Assembly (NCBI GenBank): GCA_946699065.1 | Contig: CAMPDV010000005.1 | Coordinates: 1,860,001 to 1,924,000, forward strand | From: Loxodes magnus | Taxonomy: Eukaryota > Ciliophora > Karyorelictea > Loxodida > Loxodidae | Reading direction: 5' to 3' | DNA length: 64,000 nt | Shown here: positions 23,680 through 35,328 of the stretch, piece by piece | How the letters are laid out: each line of letters opens with the position of its first letter | Numbering within the stretch: position 1 is the first letter of the stretch | Made by a program: the position numbers and the translations under genes | Notes under the pieces: model-generated | Seen by the model: the letters and a program-made list of their open reading frames with translations, nothing else | What the model was told of the DNA's origin: nothing | Databases searched by the model: none

Positions 23680-25635
23680 TCAGACAAATTCAACCATTAC
23701 GTCATCTACAGCTACTATATCTCCTGCTTTAACAAGTACTTTCTTTATTACTCCTGGCTTCTCGCTCTTTATGATGTTCTACATTTTCATTGCTTCAATA
23801 ACCAAAAGTTCTTAGTCTGAGATGACTTCCTAGCCTTCCTTCACAGCTACTGATTTGACTGCTCCTGGCATTGGTGCCTAAACTTCCTTACTTAGTTTAT
23901 CAGTCTTAAGTACTGGAGCATGTTGCAATAGCTCAAACTATTGACGGGTATAGATATAGGCATCTTCTAGACCACTTTTGTATTATAACTTAAACCTGAT
24001 ATTAGATTTATCGAATATCTAAATAGTTTCTCCATCTACTATAATACTAGGAGAAATAACATCCCATTAAACGGGAATTGTGTGACTTCTAATTCCATGG
24101 GGAACTGGTTCTTCGTGACTTACTATTCCACTTGTAATTTTATCTTCTTACAATAAACATGAATAGTACTGGTTACGGATATGAATAATGTAATGCAATA
24201 ATTCAGATTTTGGTTTCTTTTCCTTTTCACGAAAGAGGAAAGCGGCAACTTCAGCTAGATGGCGTCTATCTTCTTCAGGTAATTAGGCTACCTTATATCC
24301 TTATGGCCAAGTTTCTTAGATAAACTTAGTTGTGTAATTTCCCTCTTCGAATTTTTGATTGCTAAGTACATCTCTGCAGAAAATTATGTTGTGTCCAACA
24401 CCTCTTATTACGTATTCTTCTAAGGCTTGTTTTAACTTAGTAATAGCAATATCTCTTGTTTCTCCATGAGTAACAACTTTACTTATAATAGGATCATAGA
24501 AAACTGGAATTTCGTCACCTTCAAAAACTCCTGAGTCAACTCTAACATTTTGAGGTTCTCGGTAATAAGTAAGATGTCCTACACTTGGTAAGAATCCTTT
24601 CAAAGGATCTTCAGCATAAATTCTTGCTTCTACAGCATGTCCATTTATTTTTACCTGATCTTGAGTAATCGATAAGCGAGATCCTGCAGCAATTTTGATC
24701 ATTTCCTCTACCATATCAACACCTGCTACTAGTTCCGTAACAGGATGTTCTACTTGTAATCTAGTATTCATTTCCAAGAAATAGAAATTCTTATTTTTAT
24801 CAACCAAAAATTCCACTGTTCCAGAAGACTCATAATTAACTCCCTTTGCTAAAGCGACAGCTTGCTATCCCATTGTCTGTCTGAGTTCTGGAGTAATGAA
24901 AACAGATGGACTTTCCTCAATTACTTTCTAGTTTCTTCTTTGAACTGAGCATTCTCTTTCTGGCAGGTAAATCACATTTCCTTTAGAATCTCCTAAAATT
25001 TAGAATTCGATGTGTCTTGGCTCTACTACGAATTTTTCAATCAGAAGAGTATCATTACCAAATGCATTTGCTGCCTCGTTTTTGGCAAGTCTATAACTTT
25101 CAAGAAGTTAGCCTTCGTTCCATGCAATTCTCATACCTTTTCCACCACCTCCAGCTGAAGCTTTAATCATGACTGGATATCCAATTTCGCCTGCTACTTC
25201 TTTTGCATGTTTTTCGTCTTTTATTTCTCCAATAAATCCAGGAATCATATTAACTCCTGCTTTGCCTGCAATATGCTTAGATTCAATTTTATCTCCCATA
25301 GATAGAATAGCTTAAGCACTTGGTCCTATGAATTTAATGCCATTTTATGCGAGATCTCCTGAGAATTTTGTATTTTCTGAGAGAAAACCATATCCAGGAT
25401 GGACAGCATCAACCTTATGATCAATACAAGCCTATAAGATCTTGTCAGCCCTAAGATAAGATTCTTTTGAAGGAGCAGGACCGATGCACACCGCTTCGTC
25501 AGCTTCTTTAACGTGTCTAGCTCTACAATCAGCTTGAGAGTAAACAGCCATTGATTTAATGCCGAGCTTCTTGCATGATCGAATGATTCTGCATGCAATC
25601 TCTCCTCTATTGGCAACCAAAATCTTTGAGAACAT
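23680..25635 (-). CDS. PCCA: propionyl-CoA carboxylase alpha subunit (biotin-dependent)
   Basis: 651 residues, one exon. This subunit carries biotin carboxylase and biotin carrier functions. With the beta subunit it converts propionyl-CoA to methylmalonyl-CoA in the mitochondrial matrix. The biotin carboxylase domain starts at residue 1 ([19 protein letters not shown]). It contains the glycine-rich ATP loop [27 protein letters not shown] and [16 protein letters not shown]. The linker holds [10 protein letters not shown]. The biotin site is EAMKMQN with Lys617, whose flanks match PCCA better than methylcrotonyl-CoA carboxylase. Stop TGA at 23680. The model begins right at the catalytic domain with no targeting presequence, so a first exon may be missing upstream. 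Confidence 0.92.
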
Positions 25636-25859
25636 TTTTATATGATTACTTATAAAAAACCAGTTAAATACTAACCTAAATACATAACTTTAAATTAAAT
25701 CAAATCATTTACACACCATTATCACTTTAAGTCCCACTAATGCCATTATACAACTATCTATTGCTACTAACTAACTCCTTTAAGATTCAAAAGTAAAAAT
25801 AGTAAACTTAAATTCAAACTTATCTACCTAAGCTAGCTAACCCTCTTAATCAAAAATAT

Positions 25860-26174
25860 TCACTTCCACAGTTGAAAAAATTTAGCAGCATTTAATTAGG
25901 GCGTGAAACCTTGAATTTGAATAATTAGCCTATAAATAGAATATTTCAATGTCAATATAAAAAGAGAAATATTAGTATGTAATAAAATCACCTTTTTAGA
26001 TAATTTTTAGTACAACTTAATTAAATCAGACTAATTATCCTGTTCCATTTCATTAACTAATGCCTCCTTTATTATATTTGCTTACATCTATCTATTTAGT
26101 TCTCTTAACTTCAAATGTAATTTAAAAATTAGTTTAGATTACTCTTGAAGAAGCTGCATCCTATAGCATCTCAT
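25860..26174 (-). CDS. small helical protein with LYR-like start, tentative
   Basis: About 104 residues ending at TGA (25860). The N-terminus, MRCYRMQLLQEQSKL, then LKLRELNRQMQANIIKEAL and DLIKLYQKLSKK, is an all-helical charged pattern reminiscent of LYR-motif mitochondrial assembly factors (here CYR). The in-frame stretch upstream includes a second Leu-Tyr, so the true start may be earlier. Homology is not established. Confidence 0.4.
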
Positions 26175-28435
26175 TAATCTATTTTGGTAGAGCTACTAAG
26201 TAAAGTTTTTTAGCGTTAATACTTTATATTATATTATAGAAGCTTGAATATTAAATGAGTCTCATCTTATAGTAAAATGGTGAGATAATATTTGGAAGTT
26301 ATTAAGACTTTACATTTAATAATGAATCTCTATCTCCATTCAGATTTGTTGCCTTCTTACTGACTAATTTTAAACCCAAATTTGGCTGTATTAATACTAT
26401 CTAAGATGAGAACAAAGGGAGTTTAATTTTGCTTTAGTTATTTAATTAAGAGTAGAATACTAATAATTAAGCATTTTTATTTAAAATTAAAGTAACTAGG
26501 AAAAATGCAAAATTCTAGCTTTCAATCTAGCATCACTATTAATTACGCACTTTTGAACTATCTTAGTAAACTTGCTGCTTATACCATCATTTATATAGCA
26601 AAGCTTTACCCCTTTCTTAAAACTGCTATTTATTATTGATTCATTAGAGTTGATATAGTATATCAATGTAGCTTCTTTTACACCTTTTACAAAATAAGAG
26701 GAGCAGTATAGAGAACAATAAGTATGGGTATACCATAATTAATGTTAATAAGCTAGGATGCCAAGTATTTAACTTACTTCTAATTTTGATATTTTGACAC
26801 TTATTTTTTGATTATCAAAATTATCCTTAACATTCCTTATTTATACTTAAAGCTACTAAGTATAGCACTCCATCTCCATTTCTCTCAAGAAGAGCTATTC
26901 AATACTGAGTATCTAATAATCACTCTTTAGCAAATACAAATCATTTTCTCTTTACTATTGAACCCTTAGCTTTGATGAGTTAAAATGAAAGAGAGTAATT
27001 ATTGTAATAATTTAAGATAACTGTATGTAATAACTAGTATGGATATAGTCATAAGACTAGCTATTTATATAGTATAATCATTTTAATGGAAGAAGGAAGA
27101 GTTTAATAGCAATAAGTATAGCATTTGCTATATGCTAGTGCTTAGTTTTAATTACTTAGATCATTAAGCTAAAAAACAATAGCTCTTAATATGGTTATAC
27201 TCAAGAGGAAAATAGCACAAGATAGAACATTTTTTAGAGCTAATATTGATAATTAATGCCTGCTAATAGGCTATATAGACTAAAATCAACCAACTATAAG
27301 AGCTAAGAAGCTTATTAGAACTATAAAGGAAAGCATTTAAATTATAAGAAGTAAGGCTAAAATACTCATAAAGGAAGAAGCAAATCCTATCTAAGAAGTA
27401 AGGAACAAATAATAATACCATTGCTAAAGCAGATTCCACTCCTCTTTTAAGTTTATTTCTTATATTTATTATACTTCAAAATTAGCCAAGCACTAACTTA
27501 TAATCCTACCCTTAAGAGAAAATATTAAGGAAAATGGGAGCATTGCAAACACTTCCACATGATGTGAAGCTGAATAAGTAAAGAATTGATAGTAATACTT
27601 TAATTGAGTAGTAATCATACTATTGACTAAAAGAATGAAAGAATAAGAAAGATATAAGCTAAAAGTAATAAAATAAGTAAGGAAACAAAGTTAAAGCAGT
27701 GAAAACTATTAAGAACCTAAGTAGAGCTACTCAATATATTAGAAGTTTAAATTAGGAGTTTTAATCTTAATTAGTAAATAAACAGCAAAAGAACTATTTA
27801 GTGATAAATGAACATCTCTTAATTACTTTGATAATTCAAAAAGAGCAATTCTGTAAAACAAGTAAGAATAAGTTAATAGTAGGATATATTTTTAATTGTA
27901 AGTTTAAAATTTTATAAATAAGATTGTTATATATTTAGAAAGACTTCAAACACATTTTCTAAAAGATTCTTAAGAAAGTTTTGATGTCAAAATGATATAT
28001 ATAATTCATATATCAGGGATGTAAAAAAAAGTATGATAAAGCGAATAAAGTTAGAAGTAAGAAGACAGAAAATAAATAAAGTCTTTAGCAAGTTAATTAA
28101 GTAGGATAAAGTTTAAATAATTGCATTTATTAGCAAAAATATTGCTAATTATAGAGATAAGTATATATAAGTAGAAGTGATAATTCGTTAATTTACTGAT
28201 AATTTTTTATTTTGTTTATCTTAGAAATATTAGAAAAAAGAGAGTCAGATTTATTAAAATAAGAAGTTAAACATAAATAAACGTAGCTAAGCGTAGCCTC
28301 GACTTTCTTTTAAATGAATGAGTTTATAATAAATGAATATTGAAAGCATGAATATACTGTAAAATTTTTTATAAAGATGAATAAATTGAATTATTTTAAT
28401 TGTAAGATATAAAAATTTAAAGTTATGAAAGTCAC
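26175..28435. other. long intergenic region, non-coding
   Basis: About 2.3 kb with almost no CpG. Apart from a short GC-richer patch near 28270-28310 nothing stands out: no coding frame I would defend, no tandem repeat, no tRNA fold. Confidence 0.5.
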
Positions 28436-31400
28436 TCAGGTCATTTTCATAGTTTGAGATTTTGCAAGCGTTTTTGCGGTTCTAGGAGTTGTGGCCGAAG
28501 ATTTCCTTTCTTCTTCTTTTACAGTTTAAATTATAATTTTTTAAGCATCTAAAATATTAAAACTTACCAAAAACTTAGCATCCAAAACTGCCAAGACCAT
28601 ATTAAAGAGCGGTTATGCTAAATGCTTCTGGACTCATAACATCTGGATTTTAACCTTAAGTTCTTTCAAGTGCTTTGTTGAAGATTGTCATTACTTTACC
28701 TTCCTTAATATTAGGTTCTGCTCTCATGCATAAGTTTCTAAACTCTCTCAATTCTAAAGTTCCACTTCTATTTTCGTCTGCTTCGTTAAACATAACTTTT
28801 AGTTAATCATAATCACGAATTCTTTTAGTCTCATATTCATCAGCTATAACCGTCAAAAAAGCTGATTTAGAGCACATCCAAATTTCCTTATTTCTATATT
28901 TCTAGGTTAAGAAACCTATTTTATCAACAAATTCGGAATAACTTATATCGCCATTGTTATCAGAATCAATGTAAGCTAGCAAATTTTAGATTTCAGCTGG
29001 GTTAAGCCAGATATCTAGATAATTTTGCATTCCAGATATAAACTCTGTTGTAGAAATAGTTCCTGCTCCACTTTAATCAATCATATTAAATACATCTTTC
29101 GGCTGCTTTCCTAACTTTGCCATTTTCCAGCAAACCATGAACAAAGTAAAGTCGTTTCTTGAACTTTAGTCTGGTAATAACTTTGTCATAATATTGCCTC
29201 CAATGGATCTATCTTCCTTGAAAATTTAAATAATTACGTCAAATACATCAATTAGAGGTACCCAACCTCCACATTCTTAGAATTCAGTTGATTCCTTTCC
29301 TGGTAAAGCTGATTTGCTCTCAGTGGATCTTCCTTTAGCTTCAGAAGACGCTTTTCTTCTGTAATAAACGTCTTATATTTTATTGTAGGTTATTCTTATT
29401 CTAGTCAGGAAGGCCATCAAAATTTTATCAATGGGATCAGGATGATATATTTATAATAGTCTACAGAACAAAGATCCATATTCATGCTTTTGATTAAACA
29501 ACAATTCTAATGCAAGCATAAGTTGAGCTAATACCTTATTAGCTGTTGTTTTGACTTCATATTGTTGGATTAAGAAATCAGACAAGAATTGTTACATTGA
29601 TCGAGGCTAGATCTATGCTTGTAAATCAAGATTATCTTACTCAAATTTCTTATCCATAACAGTTTCAAATAATCTCCATACATTTGCAAATGCCATTGGC
29701 TTTTCTTCTTTCACTTAAGAAATTCTTCTGATGAGGATATTTTCTCTTATTACAATTTGTTTTTGCTTTAGTAATTCTTATTATATATCACCACTTATTG
29801 TTTCAAATTCTCCTAGAACAAATTAAAGTCCTTCAAATGGCTTTTCTCCTCCTTTATAGGTTTCCAATTCTTCTTCAAGCTATTTAATTCTTAAGTTAGC
29901 TTTTCTCAAGTTTGATTCAGCTTGCATTCTTCCTTGATGAATATTATCATAATCTTCAATTTTTTCTTTATTCTAATCTAATAATGACTTAAGTCGTTCT
30001 GCTTCATCAAGCCAATATTGTCTATCTTCAACCAATTTTTATAATTCTCCATTTTCTTTTTGGATTTTGTCTAAGACCTCTCTGAGATTTTTGTCCTGGA
30101 CAGCTGCTTCTAGTTATTATTTCAAATTTTAAGCTTCTTCTTAGAACTTTTATGCTTTCTCTTCCATTTCTTTAAGATTCTATGAATCGGGGCTTTAGCT
30201 TTTTAATTTCTATATATCTTCTTCATATTCAAAGTTTATTTTGTTGAGAGCGTTATTTTCCTAAGCTAACTCATCTACAGATTTTTGTAAGAATCTTCTT
30301 TTTTCCTCACTTTCCTTTAATTGCTACTTTAGCTTTTCATCTTCAACAGATTCTTAAATTTATGAAAACCTAGGGTCTCCAGCAACTTTAGCCTTAAGAT
30401 TCTCAAGTTCATGTTTTACCTTAATGCATTCTTCTGATAAGGGACGTATTTTTTCTAACTCTTCTTTTAGAACTCCATTCTGGCACTCTAGCTTCTCTAC
30501 TTACTACTAGAGTCTAGTCACTTTATCTAAATTCTTTTAATGATCTGCAATTTTGACTTATAGTTGCTTGTTATCCTCACTTAGTTTCAATAATTATTTT
30601 CTCATTTCCTTATTTTTTTCTGAGTTAATTTCTTCTTCTAGATTTTTGACTAATTTCCTTAGTCTTTCAATTTCGTCTTAATCTAGTTCATGATCAGCTT
30701 ATAATCTAATATTTTCTTCTTTCAGTTTCTAATTTTCTTTTTCTTACTCTTATATTTTCTCTTCCAATTCCTATATAATCTTCTTAAGCCTGTGAAGCTC
30801 AGCTTCTAAATCGCAAATTCTATTTTGTTTATCAGTCTTGAATCTCTAGAACTTCATTTGCTCATCTGATAATCTTGTCTCTAAGTCTTAGACTTCTTTG
30901 AACTTTTTGATTAGTTCTTTAAGCAATGCATCGAGCTTATCTTTGTTCACTTACTAATCTTTCTCAAGTTCAGAGCTTAACACCATGTATTTTGAATATT
31001 ATTATTCAGTATCTTTTACTTTATCTTGCATCTACTGGAAGAAATACATCAAATCCTCAAGTTCTTTCTTAAGGCCTAAGATTTATTCGTTCAATTTGTC
31101 ATTTTCGATTTTTAAGTTTTTAACTTCTTCATTGAGCTTATTGTTATCGTCTTCCAAAACCTTGCATTTGTCTTATAGTTCATCGATTAGCTTTTTCATT
31201 TTATCGTTGTCGTCATTAAGTTACTTTAATTCATCTTCCAATGCTTTAATTTTATCTTAAAACTACTAGTTCTCCTACTTTAGCTTATCATTTTAATCAG
31301 TTAGTTCTTTGATTTAATCGTGAAGATCTTGGCCTTCCTTTGTTTTCTATGCCTCTAGTTAAAATAGTTTTTGATCTTTAGGAACTTCTTTTCCAATTAA

Positions 31401-34400
31401 AATTTCAAGTGTCTGCTTGCTATCCTTAAGTAAGTGTTTCTCTTTAGCATGTATGATATTCAGGGAATCCAAAGCTGCATTTTAAGCAGCTTTAATTTGC
31501 TAAGCTAAGTCTTCTTTATCTTCCACTTGAGCAAGTCGTTAGATAATAGCATTTTATACATCAGATTCAGCTTCTAAAGGTACACTGATTTTTTTTATTT
31601 CGTTTAGTAACCTATTCATATCAGCAAGTAGCTAGATTTTGTACTACTTAAACTAATCCTGAAGATCATTAATCTATTTTTTGAGATCATCTATTTCTTT
31701 CTGTTTATCCTCTTATTCATTATCTTTACTTTCCATAATTTCATTAAGCTTGAGGATGTTTTCATTTGATTCAGTAAGCCGCTTATTTAGTTAATCCTTA
31801 TCATCTTTCACTTAATCGTACTCATCTTGTAGCTGCATAAGTCTGTCGTTTATTGCATCAAGTTCTTTCTATTTATCGTCTTACAATTTCTTTATCAGAT
31901 CTCTTTTATCTAGTTCTAGCTCGAATAAGTTATGTCTTAAATTAGGCTCGTTAGTTAAAAGGCAAAGCGTTGTTTGGCTTTCTTTTTGTAACTGATCTAG
32001 TAATTTATCCTACTCTTTGTTTAAATCTAAGCAGGCTTTAAATTGAGCTGGAAGCTTTATAGAAGAAGCTGTTTCTTCTGGAGGTATCTTAGACAAAATA
32101 TCTTCGACATTTCCTCCCATAAACTATATATTCTTCTGTTATCCTCTTATGATTTTATTCAAGGTTTGAGAATATCCATCCACTATCTCTGGAGTTATTT
32201 AAACTATCGAAGGAGCCTTATCACTGTCTACTCCTGAGCAAACGGCTACGCCTTAAATTTTCACATTAGCGGGTTTTAGTTCAATTCTGCACAAACTCCA
32301 TTCTAGATTCTTTAACCTTTCTAACTCGCCCTATCCTTCAAACATCTAAGTTTTAAGATCTTCCACCTAAGTATTTACATCTTCCAATACAGTATTGAAG
32401 TCAAGAGAATTGAAGAACAATTTCTTAAGGACGTCATAAGACCTAAGAAGAGTCTAGAACCAAACAGGATCAATAAGAGAGTCAGTGTAAAAATCTAAGT
32501 ACTCAAACTTTTGTCTCAGCTCAGTGCAATCCTTTTCATAATCGACTCCTTCTTAAGGAGAATTTCCTGATATTTATAGAATTTAAGGAACGATTTCATC
32601 AAAAATGATGCATATATCCTTATACTACTTCAGTAAACAATGCTCTTTGGATATTTCAAGTTTAAGAAGGATGTTATTTTAAATGGAAATGAAGTTGTTT
32701 ATTTCTAATAAGCATGTATTAGTGTAGTTTTCTATAATTGTCATCTATACTTCTTGCGTTTAGTACCTTTAATTAATATTGTATGGTAGTAACTTTATTA
32801 AGTCCCATTACTAATCTCTAAATTTGGCAATTGACTTATCTTTTATCTTTTCTAGCTCCTTCATGGTTTCTATGTAGAATATGATAAATTAAAAGTGAAC
32901 TGTTTGCTTGTCATTCGGCTTTACTTCTGCAACTTTATCTTGAAGATTCTTTAAAATTACCTTCGCTTCGCTTAAGAATTCGCTAATTCCTATATCTTTG
33001 ATAGTTTTGTACTATATCTTAAGAATTTCTTTGAGGTGATCGAATAACTAATAAAGATCAGCTTAATCAAGTTTTATCTTTCTTAGTTCTTCAAGTAAAT
33101 CCTTATAAGCATTAAGAGTTCCTTATACTTATGTTAAGTATTCATTACCTACATCAACAGTGAAGTTTAGATCTTATATAGGATCTTCACTGGCAAAGTA
33201 ATTTTCTATTTTTTTAACCTTCTTCTCCTTTGAAACCAGCTCCTGTTTTAATTTTTCAAGTTCAGACTTTTCAGCAACATAACTACCTTTCCATGGTTAA
33301 GCTGGTGGTAATAAAACACTTTTATTTGATTAAGAAAAGAGAGGAGAGAGAGGAGAGTCAGTTTAATCCTTGGATAATTTGATATCAGCAGAGTAAACTT
33401 GATAGTCCGTAGCTTGATCATATAAGAATTTAGGAACTGACATGAAATTTTTCTAATACTAGCCTTTGCTTGTCCAGAGATAGATAATTGCTAGTGCTAA
33501 ACATGTTAGAAGAGTACTACAGAAAACTTAGGGTGCTTAGACAACACAGCAAGAAAAGTGCAAAGGTAAACCTCCTCCTAGAACTTTAAAACAATTTCCT
33601 TCTTTAAGAGTAAATTTAGTAACTTAAGGCTAGATATATTAAACTTTGATATCTTGTATTTAGAAAAAGATTTCAAGATCTATTTCAGTATCTTAACCTA
33701 TTAAGCAAATAACACAGCCATTTTTTAATTTAGTTCCAATGGATGCGCTTATCTTTGTTCTATTCACTATTGCTAAAAAATCTGCCTCTTATAGAGCTTC
33801 ATCGAAATCTTTCAATTCAAAGCCATTTAAACTAGCTTTCAAAGCCAATTTACCATCAGATTCGCAAACTATTACTTTAGCTCCTCCTATATCTCTAAAA
33901 GCTAAAGCTGCTTCTTTGCCTATTCCTGAAAATCCAATTTGAACAACTGTTCTTCCAGATAAGGAAACTTCACTTAAATTACTAACCGAAGATGGAATCA
34001 TTGAGGCAAGATGTTGGTCAAAAGCACCAGAAGCAGTTGAAAATTCACTAGACAAAGACATTGGAGTGAATCTTAATTGCTAAGGAGAAATCTTCTTATA
34101 CAAATTTTTGGCTACCAAACTATCATCAGTACAAGCTAAAATGTTTTATGTGATTGTTCTGAAAAATTTAGGATCATTTTAGTTCTATTCAATTAAAAAT
34201 TCCTTCAATAAAGTGTAATAATCAAAATCTTATGTTTTAGGCATTTTTTTAAAAGGCATGAAATTAACCCAAGTTTTTTTCTTTAAATACCCTAAATCGC
34301 TTAGTTCAGGAACTTTTTTATGTTATTCAATGAAAGTTTCAAAATCTACTCCAATATGAATGAACTCACTCAATGTTCCTTAACTGTCTACTATTAGATC

Positions 34401-34781
34401 AGGTCCTTTCTTGTCAGGAAAAACGAGCACACATTTCAAGCACTCGAAATATTCTCTATATGTTTGATCTTTCCAAGCAAAAACTCCTGCACTGAAGTTT
34501 TCTACAAGTGCAGCAGCAACAGCATCCTAAGTATGTAAACATTTATCTGAAGTCCATTAAATTTCAGCTCCTAAACCTTTAAGTGTTTCAATAAAGCATG
34601 CAACTTAGGGGGTTATATGCATACATCCAGCAATCTTAGCACTTTTCAAAGGCGCTTTCGCGGCCTAATCATCTGCCAAAGCTTGCAGACCGGGTAAATG
34701 CTAATTGATAGCTTCAATGTCTCTACGACCAGCGGAAGCTAATTTAAGATCTCTTATCCAATAGTCGTCAGTCTTTTACAT
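28436..34781 (-). CDS. AHCY-like pseudoenzyme fused to coiled-coil/EF-hand protein
   Basis: 2,108 residues in two exons (34781-28568, 28548-28436). Residues 1-440 follow S-adenosylhomocysteinase from end to end: LASAGRRDIEAINQHLPGL, IAGCMHIT, the Rossmann segment RTVVQIGFSGIGKEAALAF (about 275-295) and IGQDTEIDLEIF. Catalytic positions are degraded: the DDGGD motif reads DSQGT, the active-site Lys and Cys are missing, and the NAD glycine motif is GxSxxG. Residues 500-1650 are a nearly unbroken coiled coil. EF-hand-like loops follow at about 1897 (DQSGAGTISTTEF), 1934 (DSDNNGDISYSEF) and 1995 (DENRSGTLELREF). The basic tail ends at TGA. No in-frame ATG or gap lies between the parts, so the fusion looks genuine. 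Likely a structural, calcium-sensing protein; its ciliary location is a guess. Confidence 0.8.
28549..28567 (-). other. 19-nt intron
   Basis: Reads GTAAGTTTTAATATTTTAG on the minus strand. Removing it joins SFGCQVF to a Lys/Glu/Ser tail that ends at a TGA. Confidence 0.8.
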
Positions 34782-35328
34782 TTTTAATTATTAATTAAAC
34801 GTCTTCTTATATAGATGGGAAACTAGAAATAATAATTGAAATTCGTTTATTTTTTAAACTTTATATCAACTTTAATTTTTAATCTTCCATATAACCTATT
34901 TAACTAACACTTCCATTAGCTTTTCTACTTAGATGCTATCAGCTATACAAAGCACTATTCCCTTCTTCTCTTCAAACTTCTTCTACTTTACTCTTAAACA
35001 ATATACACCAAAGTCATCTCCTTAACAAATTAGCGTGTTCAAATCTTAACTGGAGATAAAAGCGAGAAATTTAAAAATTTAAAAGATAAAAAGATAAAAA
35101 TAAGCAAAAAGAGGTAAAAAAATAAGGTTTAAAAAGGATAATGAAAAGAAATACTTAACAAAGATATTAGACTACTTACTGATGAATATATTAACAAATG
35201 CTTATTAAATTACTACTAGTAATTTAAAATTAAACGTCTTTATAAAATGGAACTTAATCTAGTTTAATGTATTAAGTAGGAGGGATGCTTTTATAAATAA
35301 TTTAAATTATCTATGATAATCATCAAAC
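34782..35328. other. gap between AHCY fusion and guanylyl cyclase
   Basis: Apart from the fragment at 34866-35060, this is AT-rich non-coding DNA with T-rich runs on the minus strand. It includes the 3' end region of the cyclase gene. Confidence 0.4.
34866..35060 (-). CDS. coding-like fragment upstream of the AHCY fusion, start unknown
   Basis: In frame with the AHCY-fusion ATG at 34781 but separated from it by a TGA (34866) and about 80 AT-rich bases. It reads TLICQGDDFGVYCLRVKQ, then KKGIVLCIADSIQVEKLMEV, a purine-rich and CpG-containing stretch. It may be the end of a small gene whose first exon I cannot find, or an N-terminal part of the fusion protein if the TGA is Trp or lies in an intron. 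No family recognised. Confidence 0.35.

Noticed and set aside
28270-28310. GC-richer patch with a short inverted repeat around GTAGC, considered as a tRNA or RNA gene
   Set aside because: Too short for a tRNA cloverleaf and no conserved arms could be drawn.
30985-31260. Plus-strand Ser/Leu/Phe-rich ORF
   Set aside because: Antisense of the coiled-coil part of the AHCY fusion; typical mirror of a Glu/Lys/Asp-rich sequence.
33200-33420. Splitting the AHCY-like part and the coiled-coil part into two genes at an in-frame TAA
   Set aside because: No in-frame ATG follows for a long way and the intervening residues remain protein-like, so a fusion is the simpler reading.
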